A stretch of DNA of 62,934 nucleotides, taken from the NCBI RefSeq assembly GCF_001612765.1, contig NZ_BDBB01000032.1:1-62934 (forward strand). Direction: 5' to 3'. The notes under the pieces are model-generated. The model did no database searches. It saw only the letters and a program-made list of their open reading frames with translations, and was not told where the DNA came from. Source of the DNA: Nocardia arthritidis NBRC 100137. Lineage in GTDB: Bacteria > Actinomycetota > Actinomycetes > Mycobacteriales > Mycobacteriaceae. Below are positions 8,825-16,408 of this stretch, in pieces. Each line of letters begins with the position of its first letter. Position 1 is the first letter of the stretch. The translations under genes and the position numbers were made by a program.

Positions 8825-10471
8825 ATGGACGACAGCTCTCTGGTCTGGGACGACGGCGTGCTCGTCACCATCGACCAGCGCGGCCTGCCGCACGAGGTGC
8901 GTGAACTGCGGCTGAGCACCGTCGACCAGGTCATCGACGCGATCAAGACGCTGGCCATCCGCGGCGCGCCCGCCATCGGCATCGCGGGCGCGTTCGGCGT
9001 CGTCATCGCCACCGCCGCGCACACCGTGGACGGCGTGATCGACGAGGCTGCGGTGCAGGCCGAGGCGGACCGGATCGCCGCCGCACGGCCGACCGCGGTG
9101 AACCTGGCCTGGGCGGTGCGGCGGGTCAGCGCGAAGGTGGGGCAGGGCGCAGGCGCGGTGCTCGCCGAGACGCTCGACATGCTCGCCGAGGACGGCCGGG
9201 TCAACCGGGCCGCCGCCACACACGCCGCCGACCTGGTGCAGCGCCTGTGTGCGGACCGGCCGCTGCGTGTGCTCACCCACTGCAACACCGGGCGGCTGGC
9301 GACCAGCGCGTTCGGCACCGCCATCGGCACGCTGCGGGTGCTGTCCGAACGCGGCGCGATCGAACAGGTGCTGGTGGACGAGACCCGTCCGCTGCTGCAG
9401 GGCGCCCGGCTGACCACCTGGGAGCTCGCCGAAGCGGGCATCCCGCACCGGCTCACCATCGATTCCGCCGCGGCTTGGGCGATGGCGACCGGACAGGTCG
9501 ACTGCGTGCTGGTCGGCGCCGATCGGGTCACCGCCAACGGCGACGTCGCCAACAAGATCGGCACCTACGGTCTCGCGCTCGCGGCTCGCCACCACGGCAT
9601 CCCGTTCGTCGTGGTCGCCCCGGAGTCGACCCGCGACCTGTCGATGGCCACCGGCCGGGAGATCGTCGTGGAGGAACGCGCGGCAACCGAGGTGACCGGA
9701 TTCGGCGGCACGGCAACGGCTCCCGAGCACACCGAGGTCTTCAACCCGGCCTTCGACGTGACGCCGGCCGAATTGGTGACGGCGGTGGTCACCGAGCACG
9801 GCGTGGTGCACCGATCCGAACAATCGCACGGCGCGGCCATCGCGGACATCGCAGGCGAGCTCTACCGGCGCGGTTGGATGCCGGGCACGGCGGGCAACAT
9901 CTCGGTGCGCACCGGCGCCACCGCCCTCGTCACCGGAAGCGGGTTGTCCAAAGGCGAACTCACCGAGCGCGACATGGTCACCGTGCGGGTAGCGGACTCC
10001 GCGCCCGTGGCAGGTCACGGACGCAAACCCTCCGCCGAGACGACGATCCACACCGCCGTCTACCGGACCCGCCCGGCCCAGGCGGTCGTGCACATCCATC
10101 CGCCGTTCGCCACCGCACTGGCCACCCGATCTGCGTCCCCCGGCACGCTCGCCACCCTGCGGATCACCGACTACGAGCTGATCAAGGGGCTCGGCGGCGG
10201 CGATCCGGCCGTCGCGGAGATCCCGGTCTTCCCGAACTGGCCCGAGGTGCCGCGCATCGGCGCGGACATCGAGCGCTACCTCCTCGACCATCCCGGGGCG
10301 CTGCCCGTCCTGGTCATCGCCGGTCACGGAATCACCGCCTGGGGCGATGATCTCGCCCAGGCGCGCGATCGCGCCGAATGCCTGGAAGCATTGTGTGAGC
10401 TGGTGTCCCGCACCGGCAGTCCGGCGGCGTTCGCCCCGCGCGACGACTTTCTCGAGATTGGACTGACATGA
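8825..10471 (+). CDS. Fused methylthioribose-1-phosphate isomerase (MtnA) + methylthioribulose-1-phosphate dehydratase (MtnB)
   Basis: 548 aa joining two consecutive steps of methionine salvage. Residues 1 to about 330 are MtnA: AIRGAPAIGIAGAFG, LTHCNTG with the active-site cysteine, and DETRPLLQGARLT and GADRVTANGDVANKIG further on. From about 335 onward is MtnB, a class II aldolase-like dehydratase, with GNISVR, VTGSGLSKGEL, and zinc-ligand histidines in VHIHPPF and AGHGITAWG. Isomerisation followed by dehydration gives diketomethylthiopentyl-1-phosphate. ATG 8825 was chosen over 8816 because the AGAAGG ribosome site would abut the earlier ATG. The downstream mtnD start overlaps the stop by 4 nt. 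Confidence 0.93.
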   Translation: MDDSSLVWDDGVLVTIDQRGLPHEVRELRLSTVDQVIDAIKTLAIRGAPAIGIAGAFGVVIATAAHTVDGVIDEAAVQAEADRIAAARPTAVNLAWAVRRVSAKVGQGAGAVLAETLDMLAEDGRVNRAAATHAADLVQRLCADRPLRVLTHCNTGRLATSAFGTAIGTLRVLSERGAIEQVLVDETRPLLQGARLTTWELAEAGIPHRLTIDSAAAWAMATGQVDCVLVGADRVTANGDVANKIGTYGLALAARHHGIPFVVVAPESTRDLSMATGREIVVEERAATEVTGFGGTATAPEHTEVFNPAFDVTPAELVTAVVTEHGVVHRSEQSHGAAIADIAGELYRRGWMPGTAGNISVRTGATALVTGSGLSKGELTERDMVTVRVADSAPVAGHGRKPSAETTIHTAVYRTRPAQAVVHIHPPFATALATRSASPGTLATLRITDYELIKGLGGGDPAVAEIPVFPNWPEVPRIGADIERYLLDHPGALPVLVIAGHGITAWGDDLAQARDRAECLEALCELVSRTGSPAAFAPRDDFLEIGLT

Positions 10472-11043
10472 CCCTCTTGCAGGTGATGGCCGCGGGCGAC
10501 GCGGCCGACGTGCGCGTACGCACCAGCGACGACGAGGTGATCGGCACCGAACTGGCGAAGCACGGCGTAACCTTCGGCCACTGGCCGGTGATCGAGAACG
10601 CCGCGTCGGTGTCTTCCGAGGATCTGCTCGCGCACTACGCGACGAACGTCGCGGAACTGAACGACTCCGGGCGCTACAAGCACATCGACATCGCCCGCAT
10701 CCACCCCGACGACGCCGACCCGAAGTGGCCGGAGATCGCCGAGGGCGCGCGCGGGAAGTTCCTCGACGAGCACCGGCACGGCGAGGACGAGGTACGCTTC
10801 TTCGCCGCCGGACGCGGCTGCTTCTATCTGCACCTGGGCGAGGAGGTCTTCGCGGTGGTGTGCGAGGGCGGCGACCTGCTCTCGGTACCCGCGGGCACGC
10901 TGCACTGGTTCGACATGGGCGAGCGCCCGGATTTCATCGCCATCCGCTTCTTCGAGGAAGCGGACGGCTGGGTCGGCGACTTCACCGGCGACAAGATCAG
11001 CGCGGGCTTCCCCACTCTCGACGAGCTGCTGACCGCGCCGTGA
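10468..11043 (+). CDS. mtnD: Acireductone dioxygenase (MtnD)
   Basis: 191 aa, cupin fold, the usual length. The metal site is visible: H-x-H in DEHRHGEDEVRFF supplies two histidines and the glutamate, and TLHWFD supplies the third histidine. The iron form yields the methionine precursor 2-keto-4-methylthiobutyrate; the nickel form is off-pathway. It overlaps the mtnA-mtnB fusion by ATGA and mtnC by GTGA, so the three genes are translationally coupled. The final transaminase of the pathway is not in the window. Confidence 0.92.
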   Translation: MTLLQVMAAGDAADVRVRTSDDEVIGTELAKHGVTFGHWPVIENAASVSSEDLLAHYATNVAELNDSGRYKHIDIARIHPDDADPKWPEIAEGARGKFLDEHRHGEDEVRFFAAGRGCFYLHLGEEVFAVVCEGGDLLSVPAGTLHWFDMGERPDFIAIRFFEEADGWVGDFTGDKISAGFPTLDELLTAP

Positions 11044-11732
11044 TCGAGGCCGTCGTCGTCGACATCGAGGGCACCACCAGCCCCACCGCCGCGGTCCGCG
11101 AAGACCTGTACGGCTATACCCGGCAACGGCTCCCGGAGTGGCTGGCCGAGAACGGCTCCACGGACGCGGCTCCCGTGCTGGCCGCGACCAGGGAGCTGGC
11201 CGGACGCCCGGACGCGGGCCCGGAGGAAGTCGCCGCGATCTTGCGCGAGTGGCTCGACACCGACGTCAAGGCCGAGCCGCTCAAGACCGCGCAGGGCCTG
11301 ATCTGCGCGGAGGGCTTCCGCGGCGGCGCACTGCACGGCGAGTTCTTCCCGGACGTGCCACCGGCGCTCGCCGCGTGGCACGCCGCGGGCCTGGCGCTGT
11401 ACGTCTACTCCTCGGGATCGGTACGCAATCAGCGGGATTGGTTCGCCTTCGCGCGCGGGGGCAGCCTGTCCGACCTGATCAGCGGGTACTTCGATCTGTC
11501 GACGGCGGGCGGCAAGCGCGAGTCGTCCTCCTACGACAAGATCGCGGGCTCGATCGGCGCGCCCGCCGAACGCATCCTGTTCCTGTCCGATCATCCGGAC
11601 GAACTCGATGCCGCTGTCGCCGCGGGGTGGCGAGTCGTCGGGCTCGCCCGGCCCGGCGAGCCCAATCCGCCTCGGCCGCCGCACCGCTGGGTCGGCACGT
11701 TCGCCGATGTCGACCCCGCCGCCCCGGCCTGA
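11040..11732 (+). CDS. mtnC: Enolase-phosphatase E1 (MtnC)
   Basis: 230 aa HAD-superfamily enzyme that enolises and dephosphorylates 2,3-diketo-5-methylthiopentyl-1-phosphate to acireductone, the MtnD substrate. The motif I region VVVDIEGTTSP has the Asp-x-Glu form of MtnC rather than the DxD of most HAD phosphatases. Motif II is YVYSSGSVRNQ, with Lys and the acidic motif later (GGKRESSSYDKI, FLSDHPDELDAA). The GTG start at 11040 overlaps the mtnD stop. This is the last gene of the operon. Confidence 0.92.
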   Translation: MIEAVVVDIEGTTSPTAAVREDLYGYTRQRLPEWLAENGSTDAAPVLAATRELAGRPDAGPEEVAAILREWLDTDVKAEPLKTAQGLICAEGFRGGALHGEFFPDVPPALAAWHAAGLALYVYSSGSVRNQRDWFAFARGGSLSDLISGYFDLSTAGGKRESSSYDKIAGSIGAPAERILFLSDHPDELDAAVAAGWRVVGLARPGEPNPPRPPHRWVGTFADVDPAAPA

Positions 11733-12574
11733 GGCGACGGCAGACGCGTTCATCCGCCGATGCCGCAACCACTTTCGATCCCTGCCTCGACGGGCCTTCC
11801 AGGTGACGCGGCACCGGCCACCCGCGCAGCCCGGTGGCGACGAACCGTGATCGGCTGCGTCCCAGCGAGATTCCGGATCGACGGTCAGGACAGAGCGGCG
11901 GCCGGCGACGGGCAGGGCGGCTCCGTCGACGAAGCCGCCGTCGGTGGAGAGCAGGAATGCGACAGCGGCGGCGATCTCGTCACCGGTCGCGACGCGCCCC
12001 ATGTTCACGATCGCCCCGCCCGCGCCCACGGCCAGGAATCGGCCTACCGCGGTGCCGCAACCGACCACCGCGGTGTCGGTGAGCTCCAGGACACGGTCCG
12101 CGGCGTGGACCGCTCGGGGCCAGACGAATTCGTGGACGGCGATTCCGCACCACGCGCGGAACGACAATTTCTCGCCGTGTCGGGCGAATTCTCAGCGAAT
12201 TGTGATTGGGCTTACAATACGCTGCCAGGAAACCTCGGCCGAAACACTCCGGAACGGATAAGCGGGGCACCCCCGACAGCCGCTCCATTGTGTTAACAAA
12301 TGTAAAGCACTGGAGAACCAGCCGTTTCCAAAGCATCACCGACGCGGGCGTGAGTGGACTACTCCGCTCCGATTCCGTCCAGTTCAGAGCGGGTTCGCCC
12401 TGGTCGACCCGCCGGACCACGCCGGGGAGGCGCGCACTACCGTGACCGGGAGGTTGCGCCGATCTCACAACTCACCATGCTTCCGAATGGGCTGTGAGAA
12501 AGAGGTTTGGCCAGCCGTGCGCGCCTCTTTACAGTCGGAACATCCACCCGATCGCACAGCTCGAAGGGGACGTC
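11733..12574. other. Long intergenic region upstream of narG
   Basis: 842 bp between mtnC and narG. Its left part holds a decayed dehydrogenase fragment on the minus strand, listed separately. The right part (about 12190-12330) is AT-rich against the background, with stretches such as TTGTGATTGGGCTTACAATA near 12200 and TTGTGTTAACAAATGTAAAG near 12290. Those are the likeliest places for the narG promoter and an oxygen or nitrate regulator site. No sequence good enough to name a specific regulator was found. Confidence 0.5.
11889..12056 (-). pseudogene. Remnant of a short-chain dehydrogenase/reductase
   Basis: Minus-strand translation gives GGAIVN, the beta-strand motif in the middle of classical SDR enzymes, joined directly to GRVATGDEIAAAVAFLL and FVDGAALPVAGRRS, the C-terminal signature that usually lies about 100 residues later. 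The catalytic YxxxK segment between them is absent. Upstream, the Rossmann glycine motif cannot be found. The simplest reading is an SDR gene that lost its 5' part and an internal block. The motifs are seen; the deletion history is inferred. Confidence 0.5.
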
Positions 12575-15500
12575 GTGGTTAATTCCCGCACCCAGGGTCA
12601 CGCACCCTCCGCCCCGGCCACCGACGCCGGGGACGCGCTCCTGCGGCTGGGGAAATACTTCCACCGGGGCGAGGTGTCGTCCGATAACCGGACGCTGCAC
12701 AAGGTCGGCGGGCGCAGCGCCGACGAGTTCTACCGCGATCGCTGGTCCCACGACAAGGTGGTGCGCTCCACGCACGGCGTGAACTGCACCGGCTCGTGCT
12801 CGTGGAAGATCTACGTGAAAGATGGTGTGATCACCTGGGAGTCGCAGCAGACCGACTACCCGTCGGTGGGCGCCGACAAGCCGGAGTACGAGCCGCGCGG
12901 CTGTCCCCGCGGCGCGTCGTTCTCCTGGTACACCTACTCGCCCGCCCGGGTGCGCTACCCCTACGTGCGCGGCACGTTGCTGGAGCTGTACCGGGAAGCC
13001 AAGTCCCGGCTCAAGGACCCGGTGCTGGCCTGGGCGGATGTCGTCGAAGACCCGGAGAAGGCGCGCAGCTACAAAGCCGCCCGCGGCAAGGGCGGATTCG
13101 TGCGCGCCGAGTGGTGGGAGGCGGCCGAGATCGCCGCCGCCGCGCACGTCTACACGATCAAGCAGTACGGCCCGGACCGGGTGGCCGGGTTCTCGCCGAT
13201 TCCGGCCATGTCCATGGTCAGCCATGCCGTCGGCGCCCGGTTCATCTCGCTGCTCGGCGGCTCCATGCTGTCGTTCTACGACTGGTACGCCGACCTGCCG
13301 GTGGCCTCGCCGCAGGTGTTCGGCGACCAGACCGACGTGCCCGAGTCGGCGGACTGGTTCGACGCCGGTTACCTCATCATGTGGGGCTCGAACGTGCCGG
13401 TCACCCGGACACCGGACGCGCACTACATGACCGAGGCCCGCTACCGGGGCCAGAAGGTCGTCGTGGTCTCCCCCGACTACGCCGACAACACCAAGTTCGC
13501 CGACGAGTGGGTGCCCGCGCGTCCCGGCACCGACGCGGCCCTCGCCATGGCGATGGGCCACGTGGTGCTGAAGGAGTTCTTCGTCGAGAAGACCACGCCG
13601 CGCTTCCTCGACTACATCAAGCGCTTCACCGACCTGCCGTTCCTCATCACTCTCGACGAGCGCGACGGCGCCTACGTCCCCGGCAAGTTCCTCACCGCCG
13701 CCGACCTGGGCCGTACCGGCGAGGGCGTGCAGTTCCAGACGGTCCTGCTGGACGCGCAGGCGCAGCCGGTGGTGCCGAACGGCTCGCTCGGCCATCGTTT
13801 CGGCGACGAGGGAGCCGGGCGCTGGAACCTCGATCTCGGGGACGTCGATCCCCTGCTGAGTCTGTACGGCCGCACCGACGACGCTGCGGCTGTACAGATT
13901 CCCCGCTTCGACAGCGACACTCCCGGCGTGCTCACCCGCGGCGTGCCGACCACGACCGTCGCGGGCAGGCGCGTCACCACGGTCTTCGACCTGCTGCTCG
14001 CGCAATACGGCGTCGGCCGCGACGGCCTGCCCGGCACGTGGCCCAGCGGCTACGACGACGCGGCCGAGCCCTACACCCCGGCCTGGCAGGAAGCAATCAC
14101 CGGCGTGCCCGCCGTGCAGGCCCAGCGCATCGCGCGCGAGTTCGCCGACAACGCCGAGCGTTCCGGCGGCCGCTCGATGATCCTGATGGGCGCGGGCACC
14201 AACCACTGGTTCCACTCCGACCAGATCTACCGCGCGTTCTTCACCTTGACCCTGCTGACCGGCTGCCAGGGCGTGAACGGCGGCGGCTGGGCGCATTACG
14301 TCGGGCAGGAGAAGTGCCGCCCGGTGACCGGCTGGTCCACCCTGGCCTTCGGCCTGGACTGGCAGCGCCCGCCGCGGCAGATGCAAGGCACGGTGTTCTG
14401 GTATCTGACCAACGACCAATGGCGCTACGACCCGTTCACCGCCGAGCCGTTCGCCTCCCCCCTTGGCACCGGCAAGTTCGCCGGCCGCACCGCCGCCGAC
14501 AACATCGCTCTGGCCACCCGGCTGGGCTGGATGCCGAGTTACCCGACCTTCGACCGCAATCCGCTCGATCTGGCGGACGAGGCCGAGGCCGCGGGCAAGA
14601 CCGCGCCCGAGCACGTGGTGGACGGGCTGAAGTCCGGCGACCTGCGGTTCGCCTGCGAGGACCCGGACGCGCCGGAGAACTTTCCCCGGTGCCTGACCGT
14701 GTGGCGAGCGAACCTGCTCGGCTCCTCCGGCAAGGGCAACGAGTACTTCCAGCGTCATCTGCTGGGCGCCGACTCCAATCTGCAGACCACCGACGCCACC
14801 GGCGTGCGGCCGCAGGAGCTGACCTGGCGGGAGACCGCGGCCACCGGCAAGCTGGATCTGCTGCTGTCGCTGGACTTCCGGATGACCAGCACCACGCTGT
14901 TCTCCGACATCGTGCTGCCCGCCGCCACCTGGTACGAAAAGCACGACCTGTCCTCCACCGACATGCACCCGTTCGTGCACGCCTTCTCCCCGGCCATCTC
15001 GCCGCCCTGGGAGGCCAAGACCGACTTCGACGCCTTCCACCGGATCGCGCGCGGGTTCTCCTGGATGGCCGAGAAGCACCTGGGCAAGCGCAAGGACATC
15101 GTCGCGGTGCCGTTGCAGCACGACTCGCCGGACGCGACGGCCCAGGCGGGCGGTCGCGTGCTGGACTGGAAAGCCGGTGAGTGCGAACCGATTCCGGGCA
15201 AGACCATGCCGAAACTGGTCGTGGTCGAACGCGACTACCCGAAGCTGGCGGAGAAGATGGCCGCGCTCGGGCCGCTGATCGACACGCTGGGCGTCACCAC
15301 CAAGGGCGTCACCACCTATCCCGACCAGGAGGTCGAGTACCTCGCCGGGGTGAACGGCACGGTCGTGTCCGGTGTGGCGCAGGGCCGCCCGTTGCTGGCC
15401 AAGGACACCCACGCGGCCGAGGCGATCCTCGCGCTGTCGGGCACCACGAACGGCCGTCTGGCCGTGGAGGGTTTCCACGCGCTGGAACGCCGCACCGGCA

Positions 15501-16285
15501 CCAAGCTGGCCGACCTGGCCGCCGAGCACGAGGGCAAGCGGATCACCTTCGCCGACACCCAGGCCCGTCCGGTGCCGGTGATCACCTCGCCGGAGTGGTC
15601 GGGCAGCGAGACCGGCGGACGCCGCTACTCGCCGTTCACCATCAACACCGAGCGGCTCAAGCCCTGGCACACGCTCAGTGGGCGCCAGCACTTCTACCTC
15701 GATCACGACTGGATGATCGAGCTCGGCGAGCAGCTGCCGATCTTCCGCCCGCCGCTGGACATGACCGCGCTGTTCCACGAGCCCTCGATCGGCGACGTCG
15801 GCGACAAGGGCGTCACCGTGCGCTACCTGACCCCGCATTCGAAGTGGTCGATCCACTCCGCCTACCAGGACAACCTGCACATGCTGACGCTCTCGCGCGG
15901 CGGGCAGACGATCTGGATGTCCGACCGCGACGCGGCGAAGATCGGTGTGGCCGACAACGACTGGATCGAGGCGATCAACCGCAACGGCATCGTGGTGGCC
16001 CGCGCCATCGTCAGCCACCGGATGCCCGAGGGCACCGTGTTCATGTACCACGCCCAGGACCGCGCGGTGGACGTGCCGCGTATCGAGGGCATCGGTGAGG
16101 ACACCAAGGGCCGAGGCAAGCGCGGTGGCATCCACAACGCGCTCACCCGCATCATGATCAAGCCCTCCCATCTCATCGGCGGCTACGCGCAGCAGTCCTT
16201 CGCACTGAACTACCACGGCCCCACCGGGAATCAGCGTGACGAGGTCACGACGATCCGCAAACGGTCGCAGGAAGTGGAGTACTGA
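12575..16285 (+). CDS. narG: Respiratory nitrate reductase alpha subunit (NarG)
   Basis: 1236 aa, the standard size. It carries the bis-MGD site and cluster FS0 of the membrane nitrate reductase, reducing nitrate to nitrite. The FS0 ligands are seen as H67-x3-C71-x3-C75 (HGVNCTGSCSW), with the fourth cysteine in PRGCPRGASF. GTG 12575 was chosen: it has a GAAGGGG ribosome site at 12563-12569 and gives the family start, while the open frame continues upstream to 12494 without similarity. No Tat signal is obvious, as in other cytoplasm-facing NarG. The stop is followed by a 61-bp tandem repeat before narH. Confidence 0.97.
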   Translation: MVNSRTQGHAPSAPATDAGDALLRLGKYFHRGEVSSDNRTLHKVGGRSADEFYRDRWSHDKVVRSTHGVNCTGSCSWKIYVKDGVITWESQQTDYPSVGADKPEYEPRGCPRGASFSWYTYSPARVRYPYVRGTLLELYREAKSRLKDPVLAWADVVEDPEKARSYKAARGKGGFVRAEWWEAAEIAAAAHVYTIKQYGPDRVAGFSPIPAMSMVSHAVGARFISLLGGSMLSFYDWYADLPVASPQVFGDQTDVPESADWFDAGYLIMWGSNVPVTRTPDAHYMTEARYRGQKVVVVSPDYADNTKFADEWVPARPGTDAALAMAMGHVVLKEFFVEKTTPRFLDYIKRFTDLPFLITLDERDGAYVPGKFLTAADLGRTGEGVQFQTVLLDAQAQPVVPNGSLGHRFGDEGAGRWNLDLGDVDPLLSLYGRTDDAAAVQIPRFDSDTPGVLTRGVPTTTVAGRRVTTVFDLLLAQYGVGRDGLPGTWPSGYDDAAEPYTPAWQEAITGVPAVQAQRIAREFADNAERSGGRSMILMGAGTNHWFHSDQIYRAFFTLTLLTGCQGVNGGGWAHYVGQEKCRPVTGWSTLAFGLDWQRPPRQMQGTVFWYLTNDQWRYDPFTAEPFASPLGTGKFAGRTAADNIALATRLGWMPSYPTFDRNPLDLADEAEAAGKTAPEHVVDGLKSGDLRFACEDPDAPENFPRCLTVWRANLLGSSGKGNEYFQRHLLGADSNLQTTDATGVRPQELTWRETAATGKLDLLLSLDFRMTSTTLFSDIVLPAATWYEKHDLSSTDMHPFVHAFSPAISPPWEAKTDFDAFHRIARGFSWMAEKHLGKRKDIVAVPLQHDSPDATAQAGGRVLDWKAGECEPIPGKTMPKLVVVERDYPKLAEKMAALGPLIDTLGVTTKGVTTYPDQEVEYLAGVNGTVVSGVAQGRPLLAKDTHAAEAILALSGTTNGRLAVEGFHALERRTGTKLADLAAEHEGKRITFADTQARPVPVITSPEWSGSETGGRRYSPFTINTERLKPWHTLSGRQHFYLDHDWMIELGEQLPIFRPPLDMTALFHEPSIGDVGDKGVTVRYLTPHSKWSIHSAYQDNLHMLTLSRGGQTIWMSDRDAAKIGVADNDWIEAINRNGIVVARAIVSHRMPEGTVFMYHAQDRAVDVPRIEGIGEDTKGRGKRGGIHNALTRIMIKPSHLIGGYAQQSFALNYHGPTGNQRDEVTTIRKRSQEVEY

Positions 16286-16401
16286 CATGGGCGAGGGCGA
16301 CACGCGGACCCACCACGCACCTACCGACGCAGGAAAGCGGTACTGACATGGGCGAGGGCGACACGCGGACCCACCACGCACCTACCGACGCAGGAAAGCG
16401 G
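16280..16401 (+). repeat. Two perfect tandem 61-bp repeats between narG and narH
   Basis: Copy 1 is 16280-16340 and copy 2 is 16341-16401; a third partial copy (TACTGACATG) runs into the narH start. Each copy begins with the last bases of the narG stop region and ends in GCAGGAAAGCGG, which contains a Shine-Dalgarno-like AGGAAAG. That end resembles the true narG end (GCAGGAAGTGGAG), so the unit may have arisen by duplication across the narG-narH junction. The copies show no differences, so the duplication is recent, actively homogenised, or an assembly artefact. Confidence 0.95.
16287..16346 (+). CDS. 19-codon micro-ORF, copy 1
   Basis: ATG 16287 opens one base after the narG stop (TGA-C-ATG) and encodes a 19-residue, histidine- and charge-rich peptide starting MGEGDTRTHHAP and ending GKRY. 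Its own end carries an AGGAAAG ribosome site and again TGA-C-ATG. The arrangement suggests translational coupling from narG through the micro-ORFs to narH. Whether the peptide is stable or only passes ribosomes along is unknown. Confidence 0.45.
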   Translation: MGEGDTRTHHAPTDAGKRY

Positions 16402-16407
16402 TACTGA
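16348..16407 (+). CDS. 19-codon micro-ORF, copy 2
   Basis: An exact copy of the preceding micro-ORF, 61 bp downstream and so shifted one frame. It ends with TGA one base before narH ATG 16409. The AGGAAAG at its end (16391-16397) is the only ribosome site near the narH start, so this copy also carries the narH ribosome site. Confidence 0.45.
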   Translation: MGEGDTRTHHAPTDAGKRY

Positions 16408-16408
16408 C

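Noticed and set aside
10824..12167. A 447-codon minus-strand frame covering mtnC and the SDR remnant.
   Set aside because: Only the short SDR-like piece has family features; the rest is the shadow of mtnC and mtnD.
12290..12315. TTGTGTTAACAAATGTAAAG as a possible GlnR or FNR site for narG.
   Set aside because: The AC-to-AC spacing is wrong for GlnR and there is no TTGAT-n4-ATCAA core for FNR; it is noted only as an AT-rich promoter candidate.
12437..16381. A 1314-codon open frame on the minus strand over narG.
   Set aside because: It is the antisense shadow of narG caused by high GC at third positions. It shows no family pattern, while the plus strand is a complete NarG.
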